Of a stretch of 64,000 nt of DNA, positions 41,134-50,430 are shown one piece after another. Each line of letters begins with the position of its first letter. Positions within the stretch are counted from its first letter, which is position 1. This DNA is from Psychrobacillus sp. OK028 (lineage in GTDB: Bacteria; Bacillota; Bacilli; Bacillales_A; Planococcaceae), in NCBI RefSeq assembly GCF_900103605.1, contig NZ_FNHY01000005.1:186001-250000 (forward strand), written 5' to 3'. Below the pieces are notes generated by a model, which saw only the letters and a list, made by a program, of their open reading frames with translations, had not been told where the DNA came from and ran no database searches. The position numbers and the translations under genes were made by a program.

Positions 41134-42462
41134 CTATCCTGTAAATACTTGATCATAAGGGTATCGATAATGTACATTTTTCGGCTTCATAAGAATGAAA
41201 AACAAAGTTAAAGGACCAATTCGTCCGATAAACATTACTATACATAAAAGCACTTCACCTATATCACTAATTTGCGATGTGATTCCCATTGATAATCCAA
41301 CAGTTCCAAAAGCCGATACAACTTCGAATGCTAGAGGTAAAAAAGGTATCTTCTCTGTAATAGTTAATAGGAAGAGAAAGAGAAAGATGATGAATAAACC
41401 AATAGTAGATATTGCTAAAGAGCGTATTACTGTCTCCATGCGGATAGTTCTTCCAAATAATTCTGGTTCACTACGTTTATGTAAAAATGAAACTGTAGCC
41501 AAAACTATAACCATAAACGTAGTTAGCTTAATCCCTGATGCCGTCGACGCACTGCCTGCTCCTATAAACATTAAACCCATCGTGACAAGAATAGTGGGAT
41601 CCTCCATGTCACCATAATTTAATGTATTAAACCCTGCAGTACGAGGTGTCACACCTTGGAAGTAGGACACCATTAATTTTTCTTGTAATGGCATAGAGCC
41701 AATTGTTGCTGGATTGTTATATTCCAGCACGAAAACCAAGACGATGGCAATAACATTAATAATTATCGTCCCAACAATCATCATTTTCGTGTGAAGCGAC
41801 CATTGCTTAAATGACTTTTTCTGTTGAATATCGACTACTACAGTAAATCCAATTCCCCCAATTATAAATAATAATGATAAAACGATGTTCACAATAGGAT
41901 CATTTGCAAAGCCAATCAGGTTATCAGGGAACAAGGCAAACCCAGCGTTATTAAATGCAGAAATTACATGAAAGACACTTAAATATAAAGCTTCCTTAAA
42001 ACCAAAAGTTGGTATCCAGTGTATGGTTAAAATTACTGTTGCAAAAAGTTGTACTGATAGAACAAATGTTAAAATCAACTTCACTAGTTTTATGATTCCG
42101 CCTATAGAATTTTGATTGAATGATTCTTGTATATAAATACGATTTTGTAGACCTATTTTCTTTTTTAAAAGTATGAGTATAGCTACTGCAAAAGTCATTA
42201 AACCAATACCACCACATTGAATAAGAACCATTAGCACAAATTCTCCGAATACAGTTAATGTCGTACCAGGGTCAAAAACACTAAGTCCCGTCACGGTAGT
42301 TGCTGACGTAACAACGAACAATGCATCAATCCAAGATATGTGGGAAGTAGTGGCCATAGGCAATTTTAACAAAAGGGTTCCAACAAATATTAAAAACAAA
42401 AAACTCCCAGCAATAATAACAGGTGGCGATATAGTTCTTCTTTTCTTTTTAATACTTTGCAT
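41134..42462 (-). CDS. ktrB: KtrB/TrkH-type potassium transporter, membrane subunit
   Basis: This 442-residue protein has the four M1-P-M2 repeats of TrkH/KtrB with selectivity-filter-like segments TTVTGLSVFDPG, FNNAGFALFP, TPRTAGFNTLN and GTVGLSMGIT. It imports K+ (Na+-coupled in Ktr) together with a cytoplasmic KtrA-type RCK subunit, which is not encoded here. AGGAAG precedes the ATG at 42462; a TTG seven codons earlier is the alternative. A c-di-AMP riboswitch lies in its leader, the known way Bacillus lowers K+ uptake when c-di-AMP is high. Confidence 0.93.
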   Translation of the reverse strand: MQSIKKKRRTISPPVIIAGSFLFLIFVGTLLLKLPMATTSHISWIDALFVVTSATTVTGLSVFDPGTTLTVFGEFVLMVLIQCGGIGLMTFAVAILILLKKKIGLQNRIYIQESFNQNSIGGIIKLVKLILTFVLSVQLFATVILTIHWIPTFGFKEALYLSVFHVISAFNNAGFALFPDNLIGFANDPIVNIVLSLLFIIGGIGFTVVVDIQQKKSFKQWSLHTKMMIVGTIIINVIAIVLVFVLEYNNPATIGSMPLQEKLMVSYFQGVTPRTAGFNTLNYGDMEDPTILVTMGLMFIGAGSASTASGIKLTTFMVIVLATVSFLHKRSEPELFGRTIRMETVIRSLAISTIGLFIIFLFLFLLTITEKIPFLPLAFEVVSAFGTVGLSMGITSQISDIGEVLLCIVMFIGRIGPLTLFFILMKPKNVHYRYPYDQVFTG

Positions 42463-42542
42463 ATGAACACTTCCTAGAACCAAATTTAAGAAACCCTATT
42501 TCTTTAGAGAAGCTGAAAATCAGATAAATTACTATTTGGAAT

Positions 42543-42567
42543 GTAACAACAAAATGCCCGTAAGGCA
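42543..42567 (-). terminator. Probable expression-platform terminator of the ktrB riboswitch
   Basis: ATGCC and GGCAT arms with a TTTTGTTGTT tract on the minus strand; the stem is short. TAATA/TATTA arms of a second hairpin lie just before it. Ligand-dependent termination is inferred. Confidence 0.5.
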
Positions 42568-42599
42568 TAAGTAATAGCCTAGTGGGTATTAAGCCATTC

Positions 42600-42742
42600 T
42601 CTCTAGCTCCAATTTCACTCTCATAATCCTTACGGAGTTAGCTGTCGGACTAGGGTAAAAGAGTAGCCGCCTAATAGTAGGATTCTCCCTGTGCAGCATA
42701 GTAGCCACTAATGATTAACCCTTTCCAAATGGATTAAGCGAT
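42600..42742 (-). promoter_or_regulatory. c-di-AMP (ydaO/yuaA) riboswitch
   Basis: The minus strand reads TATCGCTTAATCC, then GGGCTACTC-type core and AGTCCGACAGCTAACTCCGTAAG, then TGAGAG. These match the conserved blocks of the Bacillus ydaO leader (TCGCTTAATC, CCGACAGCTAAC, CGTAAG, GAGAG). It sits 140 bases upstream of ktrB with a terminator-like hairpin between. In this class c-di-AMP binding switches expression off, so K+ uptake would be shut when c-di-AMP is high. Confidence 0.92.
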
Positions 42743-42765
42743 ATACAAATATGAAATTGAAAGTA

Positions 42766-42794
42766 ATAATACTCCGAAGTCTTGGTCTTGTAAA
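42766..42794 (-). promoter_or_regulatory. Sigma-A type promoter of the ktrB leader
   Basis: On the minus strand TTTACA and TATTAT are separated by 17 bases, about 25 bases upstream of the riboswitch. Confidence 0.6.
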
Positions 42795-42851
42795 GAAATA
42801 TTTTACAGTTCTTTAGACAGTGGAATTTATTCAAGCAAATGAACTATACCT

Positions 42852-42932
42852 TTAGTGAGTTTTAACATGAGCACAGCAGATACATCTCGCTGATTTTTTG
42901 TTCTTTCCACAAGGTGGACATGTCACAATCAT
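42852..42932 (-). CDS. Possible 26-residue cysteine-rich peptide (zinc-ribbon-like)
   Basis: A frame from ATG 42932 encodes MIVTCPPCGKNKKSARC then ICCAHVKTH. The pattern CPPCG-x8-CxCC resembles a miniature SEC-C or zinc-knuckle motif. A GGATGTG-like site precedes it at short spacing. It lies between lysE and the ktrB leader on the same strand. The cysteine spacing is the main argument; the frame is short enough to be chance, or the C-terminal stub of a lost SEC-C protein. Confidence 0.35.
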   Translation of the reverse strand: MIVTCPPCGKNKKSARCICCAHVKTH

Positions 42933-42975
42933 TTTTTCACATCCAACGAGTAAAATTGAATACTTTCAGTATATA

Positions 42976-43584
42976 TTATGTTGAAAACAGCCCGATTAGT
43001 AAGTAAATAGCTGTTCCCCAAATAAAGATTGCCGAACATTTATTAAACAAAATGAATAGTTGACTAGGTATGTTTATCTTTTTCAATGTTGCACCTAAAA
43101 TTGCTAAGCCGAAAAACCAAATCCAAGAAATAAAGACACAAGCAATGGTAAAGAAAAGTAATTGTTGACCACTATACTTTACAGCACTTGTCCCAATTAC
43201 ACCGATTGTATCTAATAATGCATGTGGATTAAGGAAGGACACGGAAAGTGCAAAAACAATTTGCTTCTTCAAAGGTAATGCTTCTTTTCCTGATAGGTTC
43301 ATTGCTTTCGAAGACCAAATCACTTTTCCCATATATAAAAGGAATAGAATTCCTGCAACTAACAAAACAATCCTCAGCCATTCAAGTTGCAAAACGATTA
43401 ATGATAATCCTAAAATAGCGAGTACGATTAATACTGTGTCACAAATTGCTGCGGTTACCACAGCAGGAAGTGATTTAAGCAGGTTTGGTTGAGTAACTCC
43501 TTGTGTAAAGACAAATACATTTTGTACACCTAAAGGCAGAATAAGCCCAAATGCCAAGAGGACACCATGAATAATGGGTTCCAT
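42976..43584 (-). CDS. LysE/ArgO-family amino acid exporter
   Basis: This 202-residue membrane protein has six predicted helices. The N-terminal GVLLAFGLILPLGVQNVFVFTQG and VSFLNPHALLDTIGVIG are diagnostic of LysE/ArgO transporters, which export basic amino acids such as lysine or arginine. AAAGGAG precedes the ATG at 43584; the longer frame upstream has none. It is divergent from adaA. Regulation is unknown; no LysG-type gene is adjacent. Confidence 0.88.
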   Translation of the reverse strand: MEPIIHGVLLAFGLILPLGVQNVFVFTQGVTQPNLLKSLPAVVTAAICDTVLIVLAILGLSLIVLQLEWLRIVLLVAGILFLLYMGKVIWSSKAMNLSGKEALPLKKQIVFALSVSFLNPHALLDTIGVIGTSAVKYSGQQLLFFTIACVFISWIWFFGLAILGATLKKINIPSQLFILFNKCSAIFIWGTAIYLLIGLFST

Positions 43585-43760
43585 CTCTTCAGCTCCTTTC
43601 TTCTCTATCATACCTATGATATAAATAAAGAAAAAGTCCAATTAAATAAATGAATTTCATATCACTTCAAATAAATATTTCGTTATCTTGCTTTTACATA
43701 CCAAGAAACCCTTATTAACGAAGAAATCCGTGTATACTACACATAAAAGAGGTGATTTCG

Positions 43761-44351
43761 ATGAGTGACAATCAAGAAGTCATGCAATTGACTGATGAAC
43801 GATGGAAAGCAATTACGCATAATGATCATTCGTATGACGATATTTTTATTTACGCAGTGAAATCAACGGGTATCTGTTGTCGGCCGTCTTGCAAATCGAG
43901 GGACCCTAAAAAAGAGAACATTCGTATCTTTAAAGACGTGGAAGAGGCTTTATCAGAAGGGTTTCGACCCTGTAAACGGTGCAAGCCTGGTGGTATACGT
44001 TTGCCAGATGAAGAGTGGATAGTCCAAATACAAGAATATATAAACTCAAATTATCATGAATCACTGTCATTGGAAGTATTAGCTGACGTATGTCATGGGA
44101 GCCCCTACCATTTACAGCGAACATTTAAGAGAATTATCGGATTGACGCCTACTGAATACATTCAGCAAGTGCGAATTTCGAATGCGATGAAAGAACTTAC
44201 TACACATATGAAGTCTATTGCAGAAGTCGGTTTTGCTGTAGGACTCCCTAATACAGCCTATTTCATTACATTTTTTAAAAATAGAGTCGGCCAAACGCCT
44301 AAACAATATCAAAAAACGATGATGGAGGTCCAAAGAAATGGAGAAAAATAG
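43761..44351 (+). CDS. adaA: AdaA: methylphosphotriester-DNA methyltransferase and AraC-type activator
   Basis: This 196-residue protein has the Ada zinc domain with four metal Cys (Cys40, Cys44, Cys71, Cys74; TGICCRPSC ... RPCKRCKPGG) followed by an AraC-type double HTH (SLEVLADVCHGSPYHLQRTFKRIIG). The zinc-bound Cys accepts a methyl group from methylphosphotriesters in DNA and the methylated protein activates the ada operon. AAGAGGTG precedes the ATG at 43761. The 3' end overlaps adaB by 14 bases, the usual adaAB layout of Bacillus. Confidence 0.95.
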   Translation: MSDNQEVMQLTDERWKAITHNDHSYDDIFIYAVKSTGICCRPSCKSRDPKKENIRIFKDVEEALSEGFRPCKRCKPGGIRLPDEEWIVQIQEYINSNYHESLSLEVLADVCHGSPYHLQRTFKRIIGLTPTEYIQQVRISNAMKELTTHMKSIAEVGFAVGLPNTAYFITFFKNRVGQTPKQYQKTMMEVQRNGEK

Positions 44352-44853
44352 GGAGAGTACTGTGTATTGGATGCTGTTAAATCGCGGACCATGGACAATG
44401 TATATTGCAGCAACAACAAAAGGTCTTTGTTATGTTGGCTCACAGCATGCGCCATTCGAAGAGCTTTCGATATGGGTGAAGAAACGACTTCCTGCTTATG
44501 CACTTTCGGAAGATGAGTATGTATTGAAACCCTATGCAATAGAACTGATCGATTACTTGGAAGGACGACGTAAAGAATTCACATTGCCAATGGACCTTCA
44601 TGGTACAGCATTTCAACAAGCTGTCTGGAAAGTGTTGCAGGGAATCCCGTATGGTCAGACGGTTTCGTACACGGATATTGCCGAACAGATTCAAAAACCA
44701 ACTGCGGTTCGGGCCGTCGGGACTGCTATTGGTGCAAATCCTGTTTTAATCACCATTCCTTGTCATCGTGTCATTGCAAAAAGCGGAAAAATGACTGGAT
44801 ACAGGGGTGGTTTAGAAATGAAGGAACAACTGCTAGGGCTAGAAAAGTTATAA
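44338..44853 (+). CDS. adaB: AdaB: O6-methylguanine-DNA methyltransferase
   Basis: This 171-residue suicide alkyltransferase has the active Cys142 in IPCHRVI and the DNA-binding helix TAVRAVGTAIGANP. It transfers the methyl group of O6-methylguanine to itself in one step. It overlaps adaA, so translation is coupled and both are induced by methylating damage through AdaA. ATG 44338 follows a GGAGG inside adaA. The next 390 bases carry the T-box leader of the SNF symporter. Confidence 0.95.
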   Translation: MEKNRESTVYWMLLNRGPWTMYIAATTKGLCYVGSQHAPFEELSIWVKKRLPAYALSEDEYVLKPYAIELIDYLEGRRKEFTLPMDLHGTAFQQAVWKVLQGIPYGQTVSYTDIAEQIQKPTAVRAVGTAIGANPVLITIPCHRVIAKSGKMTGYRGGLEMKEQLLGLEKL

Positions 44854-44891
44854 AGCTTTTCTTGGTAGAATATGTACTTTTAAATAAAAGG

Positions 44892-44920
44892 TTGACCAAT
44901 AGATGTAATCATACTATAAT
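44892..44920 (+). promoter_or_regulatory. Sigma-A type promoter of the T-box leader
   Basis: TTGACC and TATAAT are exactly 17 bases apart, about 25 bases upstream of the T-box stem I. Confidence 0.75.
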
Positions 44921-44944
44921 TTCGTTTATTATTATTTTTATAAA

Positions 44945-45149
44945 ATGAGCGACGAAAAGAACTTATTAAGCCGGTCTCCCTGTTAGCAGAGAATCAGTGG
45001 TTGGTGAAAACTGATGCAAAGATTAGGTGAATTTCATTCTTGGAGCTATTTATATACTACATTTTATTTATGTAGTATAAAACGGATTAAACCGTTATTT
45101 TTACCAAGTGGGAAACATCAATTTGTTTCCAATTAGGGTGGTACCGCGT
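44945..45149 (+). promoter_or_regulatory. T-box riboswitch, aptamer and antiterminator
   Basis: The leader has the stem I block CAGAGAATCAGTGGTTGGTG and, before TCTTGGAGC, the specifier loop region GGTGAATTTCAT, then the antiterminator AGGGTGGTACCGCG at 45135-45148. By T-box logic, uncharged tRNA binding allows read-through. The specifier is best read as a Phe codon (TTC or TTT) in GAATTTCAT, but the register is not certain. Control of an aromatic or branched amino acid importer fits. Confidence 0.92.
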
Positions 45150-45153
45150 GAAT

Positions 45154-45195
45154 AGCCACGTCCCTATCGTAAAAGATAGTGACGTGGCTTTTTTG
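45154..45195 (+). terminator. T-box terminator
   Basis: AGCCACGTC and GACGTGGCT form a stem whose inner arms CTATC/GATAG also pair, followed by T6; it is mutually exclusive with the T-box antiterminator. Confidence 0.92.
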
Positions 45196-45242
45196 TCTTT
45201 CGCATATGGAAGACATAATATAAATGGATTGGATTGGTTAGT

Positions 45243-46595
45243 ATGCAAAAAACAGAGCAATGGTCATCAAAGATCGGTTTTATCTTATCAGCAGCTGGGT
45301 CAGCTATTGGAGTAGGTGCAATATGGAAGCTCCCTTATGTTACTGGTATTAGTGGAGGAGGGGCATTCTTTCTTCTGTTTATCTTATTTTCATTGTTTAT
45401 GGGCTTTCCGTTATTATTAGCTGAGTTTGTTATTGGTAGAAGCACGCAAAAAGAAGCAATTAGTGCGTATCGTAGTCTTGCTCCTAATACTAATTGGCAT
45501 TGGATTGGGAGATTAGGGGTATTCACCAGCTTTCTTCTATTGTCTTTTTATAGTGTAATTGGTGGTTGGATTTTAATATATTTAGCAAAAGGACTGTTTG
45601 GTGGAGTAATTAGTGAAGGCGCAGATTATGGGGCTGTCTTTGACATGACTATTGGAAATCCTCTCTTGGTTATTATTGCTCAATTTGTATTTTTAGCTAT
45701 TACAGTTTTAGTGGTAGCAAAAGGGATTCAAAATGGGATTGAAAAAGTAAATAAAATTTTGATGCCCGCTTTGTTTGGACTATTTATCGTTCTAATCATC
45801 CGCTCCCTAACATTAGACAACGCTATGGAAGGGGTAAAATTCTTTCTAGCACCCGATTTCTCGAATATCACATCTGAAAGTGTCCTCTTTGCAATGGGAC
45901 AAGCCTTTTTCTCTTTAAGTGTGGGCGTATCAGTCATGGTTACTTATAGTTCCTATCTTTCTAAGAAAGAAAGCTTGATACAACCAGCTATTTCTATTGT
46001 TTCCATGAATTTGTTGATTGCTTTGTTGGCAGGTTTAGCAATTTTCCCAGCTGTATTTTCACTTGGTTTAGAGCCAGCTGAAGGACCTGGATTGCTATTT
46101 GTTGTATTGCCTGCTGTATTTGATCAAATTGTTTTTGGAGAAGTATTCTTAATAGGTTTTTTAGCATTATTTTTATTTGCTACATTAACTTCAGCTTTTT
46201 CCATGTTAGAAATAATTGTGGCTTCTATTGTTAAAGGTAAAGTAGAGAAGCGAACTAAATACGCTTATATTATCGGGATTTTAATATTTTTAGTAGGAAT
46301 TCCTTCCGCTTTATCCTATAGTATTTTTGCAGACATTTTAATTTTCTCGAAAAGCTTGTTTGATTCTGCCGATTATTTAGTTAGTAATATTTTAATGCCA
46401 TTAGGGGTACTTTCAATTTCTATTTTTGTCTCACATAAGATACAGAAAAGTACTTTACGAGAGGAATTATTACAGCATTCTCGTTTTGGTGCCACTGCCT
46501 TTAATATTTGGTTCTTTATCATGAAATACGTTATCCCTTTAGTTATTATCATCGTATTTCTTGATGCTACTGGGATACTTGATAAAATAATATAA
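45243..46595 (+). CDS. Sodium:neurotransmitter symporter (SNF/LeuT family) transporter
   Basis: This 450-residue protein has about eleven or twelve helices of the LeuT fold. The helix 1 signature [29 protein letters not shown] with its unwound Gly-rich Na+/substrate site is plain, as is [18 protein letters not shown] in helix 6. LeuT-type proteins co-transport Na+ and amino acids; YhdH and YocR of Bacillus are close. The T-box leader implies induction on starvation for one amino acid. The ATG at 45243 matches family starts; the ribosome binding site is weak and a TTG nine bases earlier is possible. Confidence 0.93.
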   Translation: MQKTEQWSSKIGFILSAAGSAIGVGAIWKLPYVTGISGGGAFFLLFILFSLFMGFPLLLAEFVIGRSTQKEAISAYRSLAPNTNWHWIGRLGVFTSFLLLSFYSVIGGWILIYLAKGLFGGVISEGADYGAVFDMTIGNPLLVIIAQFVFLAITVLVVAKGIQNGIEKVNKILMPALFGLFIVLIIRSLTLDNAMEGVKFFLAPDFSNITSESVLFAMGQAFFSLSVGVSVMVTYSSYLSKKESLIQPAISIVSMNLLIALLAGLAIFPAVFSLGLEPAEGPGLLFVVLPAVFDQIVFGEVFLIGFLALFLFATLTSAFSMLEIIVASIVKGKVEKRTKYAYIIGILIFLVGIPSALSYSIFADILIFSKSLFDSADYLVSNILMPLGVLSISIFVSHKIQKSTLREELLQHSRFGATAFNIWFFIMKYVIPLVIIIVFLDATGILDKII

Positions 46596-46669
46596 ATGGA
46601 AAGTGGCAGAGACAAACTTTCCCCCAAAAAGAATAAGACTTGATAATCTTTTGTCTATAAAATAAAGAA

Positions 46670-46706
46670 AAAAACGTGAAATCAATTGACTGATTTCACG
46701 TTTTTA
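46670..46706 (+). terminator. Terminator of the SNF symporter gene
   Basis: AAAAACGTGAAATCA and TGATTTCACGTTTTT form a 15-bp stem; A and T tracts make it bidirectional, so it may also end the ydhK-like gene. It resembles the hairpin at 25032-25068. Confidence 0.88.
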
Positions 46707-46757
46707 AATTTAAAAACCAGTTATGTCCCAATCTCTTTTGTTCTAAATGTAGTTCTG

Positions 46758-47303
46758 TTATTTGGCAGATAGTTCGCTTTCCGTTACCCACTTGTGGTTT
46801 TTCACTTCTGCTCCACCTGAAGTCGGAGTGTAATCGACCATGTATACGGTTGTACGTTCTGCAGATTCAATTACTGCAGTAGCACCTTCCATACCAGACA
46901 TATGATCAGCTTCAATAGTAACTTCTGTTCCTGGTTCTAGCGTTTTATCCCCAGCGTCTTTAATCTCTTCCTGAATGACCCATTTATGATTTTCCACTCT
47001 TTCTCCACCAGACGTAGGTGTATAAGAAATGACATAGGCAGTTGTATCATAGGCACCGACAATAGTTGCCTCTGCACCCTTCATACCTTCCATATGATCT
47101 GTTTCCAGAATAGCTTTACTTCCCACTTCAAAAGTAGGATCGTCAGCTACTTTCAAGCCCTCAGGAACCTCGCCTGTACTAGAGTGTTCCATATTCGAAT
47201 GGTCCATGTTTTCATGAGTACTCGTTTCCTTGTCATCACCAGCACATGCCGACAACGTAAATGCAGCAACCAATGAAATGATTCCTATAACTACTTTTTT
47301 CAT
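46758..47303 (-). CDS. ydhK: YdhK-family (DUF1541) lipoprotein
   Basis: This 181-residue lipoprotein (lipobox LSAC, then a His/Met-rich linker DHSNMEHSS) has two repeats of the DUF1541 domain, each with DHM-GM-GA ... TPTSGG ... NHKWV. His- and Met-rich linkers and the place beside the cop genes suggest extracellular copper binding, but this is inference. AGGAGG precedes the ATG at 47303 at good spacing. It follows copA by 31 bases on the same strand and may be cotranscribed with it. Confidence 0.9.
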   Translation of the reverse strand: MKKVVIGIISLVAAFTLSACAGDDKETSTHENMDHSNMEHSSTGEVPEGLKVADDPTFEVGSKAILETDHMEGMKGAEATIVGAYDTTAYVISYTPTSGGERVENHKWVIQEEIKDAGDKTLEPGTEVTIEADHMSGMEGATAVIESAERTTVYMVDYTPTSGGAEVKNHKWVTESELSAK

Positions 47304-47334
47304 CGTCATCCTCCTCAATCGAAGCTATAAACTC

Positions 47335-49761
47335 TCAACGCACATGCTTTTCTAGTTTTACTTTTTGTAGACGTAATGCGTTCAACACAACGGATACAGA
47401 GCTGAATGCCATAGCTGCTCCCGCTACCCAAGGTGCAAGTAAGCCTACTGCTGCAATTGGTATACCCAATGTATTATAGCCGAACGCCCAAAATAGATTT
47501 TGTTTGATATTTCTCATTGTCTTATGGCTCATAATTATTGCATCCGCTATGCTATTTAAATCACCTCGGATCAATGTGATATCTGCAGCTTCCATGGCAA
47601 CGTCTGTTCCTGTACCAATGGCCATTCCAATATTAGCAACCGCTAGAGCTGGGGCGTCATTAATACCATCTCCAACCATCGCAACCTTTTTGCCAGCTAC
47701 TTGAAGTTTTTTTACTTCTTCCGCTTTCCCTTCAGGAAGTACTTCAGCAATGACATGGTCAATTCCAACCTCTTTACCGATTGCAGCTGCAGTACGTTGA
47801 TTATCACCTGTCATCATAATCACTTCGATATTCATCTCGTGTAAACGTTCAATGGCTTTTTTAGAAGTTTCTTTAATCGTATCTGCAACCGCAATTAGTC
47901 CGGCAAACTGGCCGTCAATACTTGCGAGCATGGCTGTTTTCCCATTAGCCTCAAGTTCTTCCATAGTTGTTAGTATGCTAGATATTTCGACGTTATATTT
48001 ATTCATTAGCTTCCGAGTGCCTACAAGAATTACTTTCCGATCAACAATTGTTCTTACTCCATAGCCCGGAATTGCTTCAAACTCCTGAGCTGCCTCGAAT
48101 AGAATACCTCTATCCTGAATTCCTTTTACAACTGCTTCCGCAAGTGGATGTTCTGATTGTTTTTCAGCTGCACCGATTAAAGATAGAAACTCCTCTTCAA
48201 CTACGCCACTCGCCACAATTACATCCGTCAGTTCTGGTTTTCCGTTTGTGACTGTACCTGTTTTATCTACAATGACTGTATCAATATGGTGAGTAGTTTC
48301 TAAATGCTCTCCACCTTTAAATAGGATTCCGAACTCGGCTGCACGACCTGAACCAGCCATAATAGAGGTAGGTGTTGCAAGTCCGAGTGCACATGGACAA
48401 GCAATTACAAGAACAGCAATCAGCGCTTCCAAGGCAGGAGTGATTTCACCAGGGTTCACCCATATGATCCAAACTAAAAAAGTGATAATTGCAATACCTA
48501 TTACAATCGGCACGAATACACCAGAGATTTTATCTGCAAGCCTTTGAATAGGCGCCTTTGAACCTTGTGCATCCTCTACCACTTTAATAATTTGGGCAAG
48601 AGCAGTATCTCTTCCGATTTTTGTAGCTTTCATTTTAAGAAAACCATTTTTATTGATTGTTGAACCGAACAATACATCTCCGACTGCTTTGTCTACTGGA
48701 ATACTTTCGCCAGTAAGCATAGATTCATCGACAGCGGTGTTTCCTTCTAGTACTTCTCCATCGACCGGTATCTTTTCACCAGGCTTTACTAATATTGTGT
48801 CCCCAGTTACAACTTCTTCAAGTGGTATTTCTATTTCTGTTTCATTTCTTAATACTAAGGCTGTTTTAGCTTGTAGTCCCATAAGCTTTTTAATGGCTTC
48901 GGACGAACGCCCTTTTGCTTTTGCTTCAAACAGTTTCCCTAATATAATTAGCGTGATGAGCACCGCACTCGTTTCAAAATAGAGATTTGCTGTATGATGT
49001 TCACCTGTAGTAATAATAGCTTGATAGACACTATAAAAATAAGCTGCCGATGTGCCCATTACTACTAGCACATCCATATTGGCACTGCCATTTCGTAACG
49101 CCTTATATGCACTTACATAAAACTGACCTCCTATGAGAAATTGAACCGGTGTCGCTAAAGCCATCTGCACCCACGGATTCATAAGGAATTCTGGCATATA
49201 GATAAACGACGTGAATGAAAAGTGACCGACCATTGTCCATAATAATGGCAATGACAATATCGCTGCGATGATAAACTTTCGCTTCTGGATTTGAATAGCT
49301 CGCTCGCGATAATCGACAGCTTCCTTTTCGTCTTCTTTATTGATTGCTCCATACCCCAGTTTTTCCACTCGACCTATAATATCTGAAACAGAAACTTGTG
49401 AAGGGTTAAATTCTACAGTTGCATTTTCCAGTGCCAAATTGACGTTTGCAAAGGACACACCTTCTAGCTTGTTAAGACCTTTTTCAATCCTCGTTGCACA
49501 GGCTGCACAAGTCATTCCAGTAATGGCAAATTCCTTATTTTCCTTAGCAACCCCATAGCCCAAATCCTGAATTTTCTTTTCCAAGTCGCCATTATTCAAT
49601 TTTTGAGGATCATATTTAATCAATGACTTTTCCAGCGCCAAGTTCACATTGGCTTGCTCTACACCGTCCATTTTATTTAACCCTTTTTCAATTCGTGTTG
49701 CACAAGCAGCACAGGTCATTCCAGTAATTTGTAAACTGGTTTCTTTAATTTCACTACTCAT
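47335..49761 (-). CDS. copA: Copper-exporting P1B-type ATPase CopA
   Basis: This 808-residue P1B ATPase exports Cu+ from the cytoplasm. It has two N-terminal heavy-metal domains (CAAC at Cys17/Cys20 and Cys85/Cys88), eight membrane helices with the CPC ion site ([13 protein letters not shown]), the phosphorylation motif DKTGTVTNG, and the hinge [10 protein letters not shown]. Cargo comes from CopZ, encoded upstream. It starts at ATG 49761 behind AAAGGAGAGG. A CsoR-like box lies just upstream and a hairpin separates it from copZ, so it may be a transcription unit of its own. Confidence 0.97.
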   Translation of the reverse strand: MSSEIKETSLQITGMTCAACATRIEKGLNKMDGVEQANVNLALEKSLIKYDPQKLNNGDLEKKIQDLGYGVAKENKEFAITGMTCAACATRIEKGLNKLEGVSFANVNLALENATVEFNPSQVSVSDIIGRVEKLGYGAINKEDEKEAVDYRERAIQIQKRKFIIAAILSLPLLWTMVGHFSFTSFIYMPEFLMNPWVQMALATPVQFLIGGQFYVSAYKALRNGSANMDVLVVMGTSAAYFYSVYQAIITTGEHHTANLYFETSAVLITLIILGKLFEAKAKGRSSEAIKKLMGLQAKTALVLRNETEIEIPLEEVVTGDTILVKPGEKIPVDGEVLEGNTAVDESMLTGESIPVDKAVGDVLFGSTINKNGFLKMKATKIGRDTALAQIIKVVEDAQGSKAPIQRLADKISGVFVPIVIGIAIITFLVWIIWVNPGEITPALEALIAVLVIACPCALGLATPTSIMAGSGRAAEFGILFKGGEHLETTHHIDTVIVDKTGTVTNGKPELTDVIVASGVVEEEFLSLIGAAEKQSEHPLAEAVVKGIQDRGILFEAAQEFEAIPGYGVRTIVDRKVILVGTRKLMNKYNVEISSILTTMEELEANGKTAMLASIDGQFAGLIAVADTIKETSKKAIERLHEMNIEVIMMTGDNQRTAAAIGKEVGIDHVIAEVLPEGKAEEVKKLQVAGKKVAMVGDGINDAPALAVANIGMAIGTGTDVAMEAADITLIRGDLNSIADAIIMSHKTMRNIKQNLFWAFGYNTLGIPIAAVGLLAPWVAGAAMAFSSVSVVLNALRLQKVKLEKHVR

Positions 49762-49781
49762 CTTATTTTCACCTCTCCTTT

Positions 49782-49801
49782 ATATACTACCAGGGGGTAT
49801 A
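49782..49801. promoter_or_regulatory. CsoR-like operator before copA
   Basis: ATACTACCAGGGGGTATA has the GGGGGTAT half seen in CsoR sites and in the box before csoR. It lies about 20 bases upstream of the copA start. Confidence 0.65.
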
Positions 49802-49805
49802 ATTT

Positions 49806-49838
49806 TATGAAAGAAAGAGAGTGCCTTTATAGCACTCT
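49806..49838 (-). terminator. Hairpin between copZ and copA
   Basis: AGAGTGC and GCACTCT form a 7-bp stem with a Ts-and-Cs tract on the minus strand right after the copZ stop. It probably reduces read-through into copA. Confidence 0.6.
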
Positions 49839-49845
49839 TCTCTAC

Positions 49846-50055
49846 TTATACTACATCGTATCCTTGATCATCAATTGTTTCTTTAATCACATCTAGTGAT
49901 ACTTTATCTTCTTCAAATGAAACGTCCACTTTACCTGATTCTAAATGAACTTTTACTTCATTTACTCCATCTAACTTTCCTACACTGTTCTCAACAGAGC
50001 TAACGCAGTGACCACATGACATTCCTTGTACGTTTAGTGTTACTTGATTTACCAT
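49846..50055 (-). CDS. copZ: Copper chaperone CopZ
   Basis: This 69-residue ferredoxin-like heavy-metal domain has the Cu+-binding GMSCGHC motif near residue 12 and the conserved GYDVV C-terminus. It carries Cu+ to CopA and to CsoR. It starts at ATG 50055 with GAGGA upstream, 13 bases after csoR, so csoR and copZ are one operon. Confidence 0.96.
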   Translation of the reverse strand: MVNQVTLNVQGMSCGHCVSSVENSVGKLDGVNEVKVHLESGKVDVSFEEDKVSLDVIKETIDDQGYDVV

Positions 50056-50068
50056 TTAAATCCTCCTC

Positions 50069-50395
50069 TTATTTTTTCATTAATTTTTGAATCGTTACTA
50101 ATAATTCATCCAGTACTTCATCGTCACCTTCCGCTAGTCTATCTACTACACAGCCTTTTAGATGTCCTTGCAAAAGTACTTTTGCTACACTGTTTAAAGC
50201 AGATTGAGTTGCAGAAAGTTGGGTAATAATATCATCACAATAGACGTCTTTGTCTACCATTCCTTTTATTCCTCGAATCTGACCTTCAATGCGATTTAAT
50301 CGATTCGTTAGATCTTTTTTTACATAGTCGGGATGATGACTTTTTCTACAAGAATGATCAGATGTGATTGTATTCTCTTCCATTACACTATCCAA
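50069..50395 (-). CDS. csoR: Copper-sensing repressor CsoR
   Basis: This 108-residue all-helical repressor has the CsoR copper triad Cys53, His78 and Cys82 (VYCDDI ... QGHLKGC) after a longer than usual N-terminal tail containing extra His and Cys (SDHSCRKSHH). Cu+ binding releases it from operators. The TTG at 50395 is supported by AGGAGG eight bases upstream; the ATG four codons later is possible. The two boxes nearby make it the regulator of csoR-copZ and copA. Confidence 0.96.
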   Translation of the reverse strand: MDSVMEENTITSDHSCRKSHHPDYVKKDLTNRLNRIEGQIRGIKGMVDKDVYCDDIITQLSATQSALNSVAKVLLQGHLKGCVVDRLAEGDDEVLDELLVTIQKLMKK

Positions 50396-50430
50396 CTATT
50401 CAACCTCCTATTTTTTCTTACTATCATATT

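Noticed and set aside
41195-41617. 140-codon plus-strand frame opposite ktrB
   Set aside because: It is the complement of the strongly conserved KtrB helices and has no ribosome binding site.
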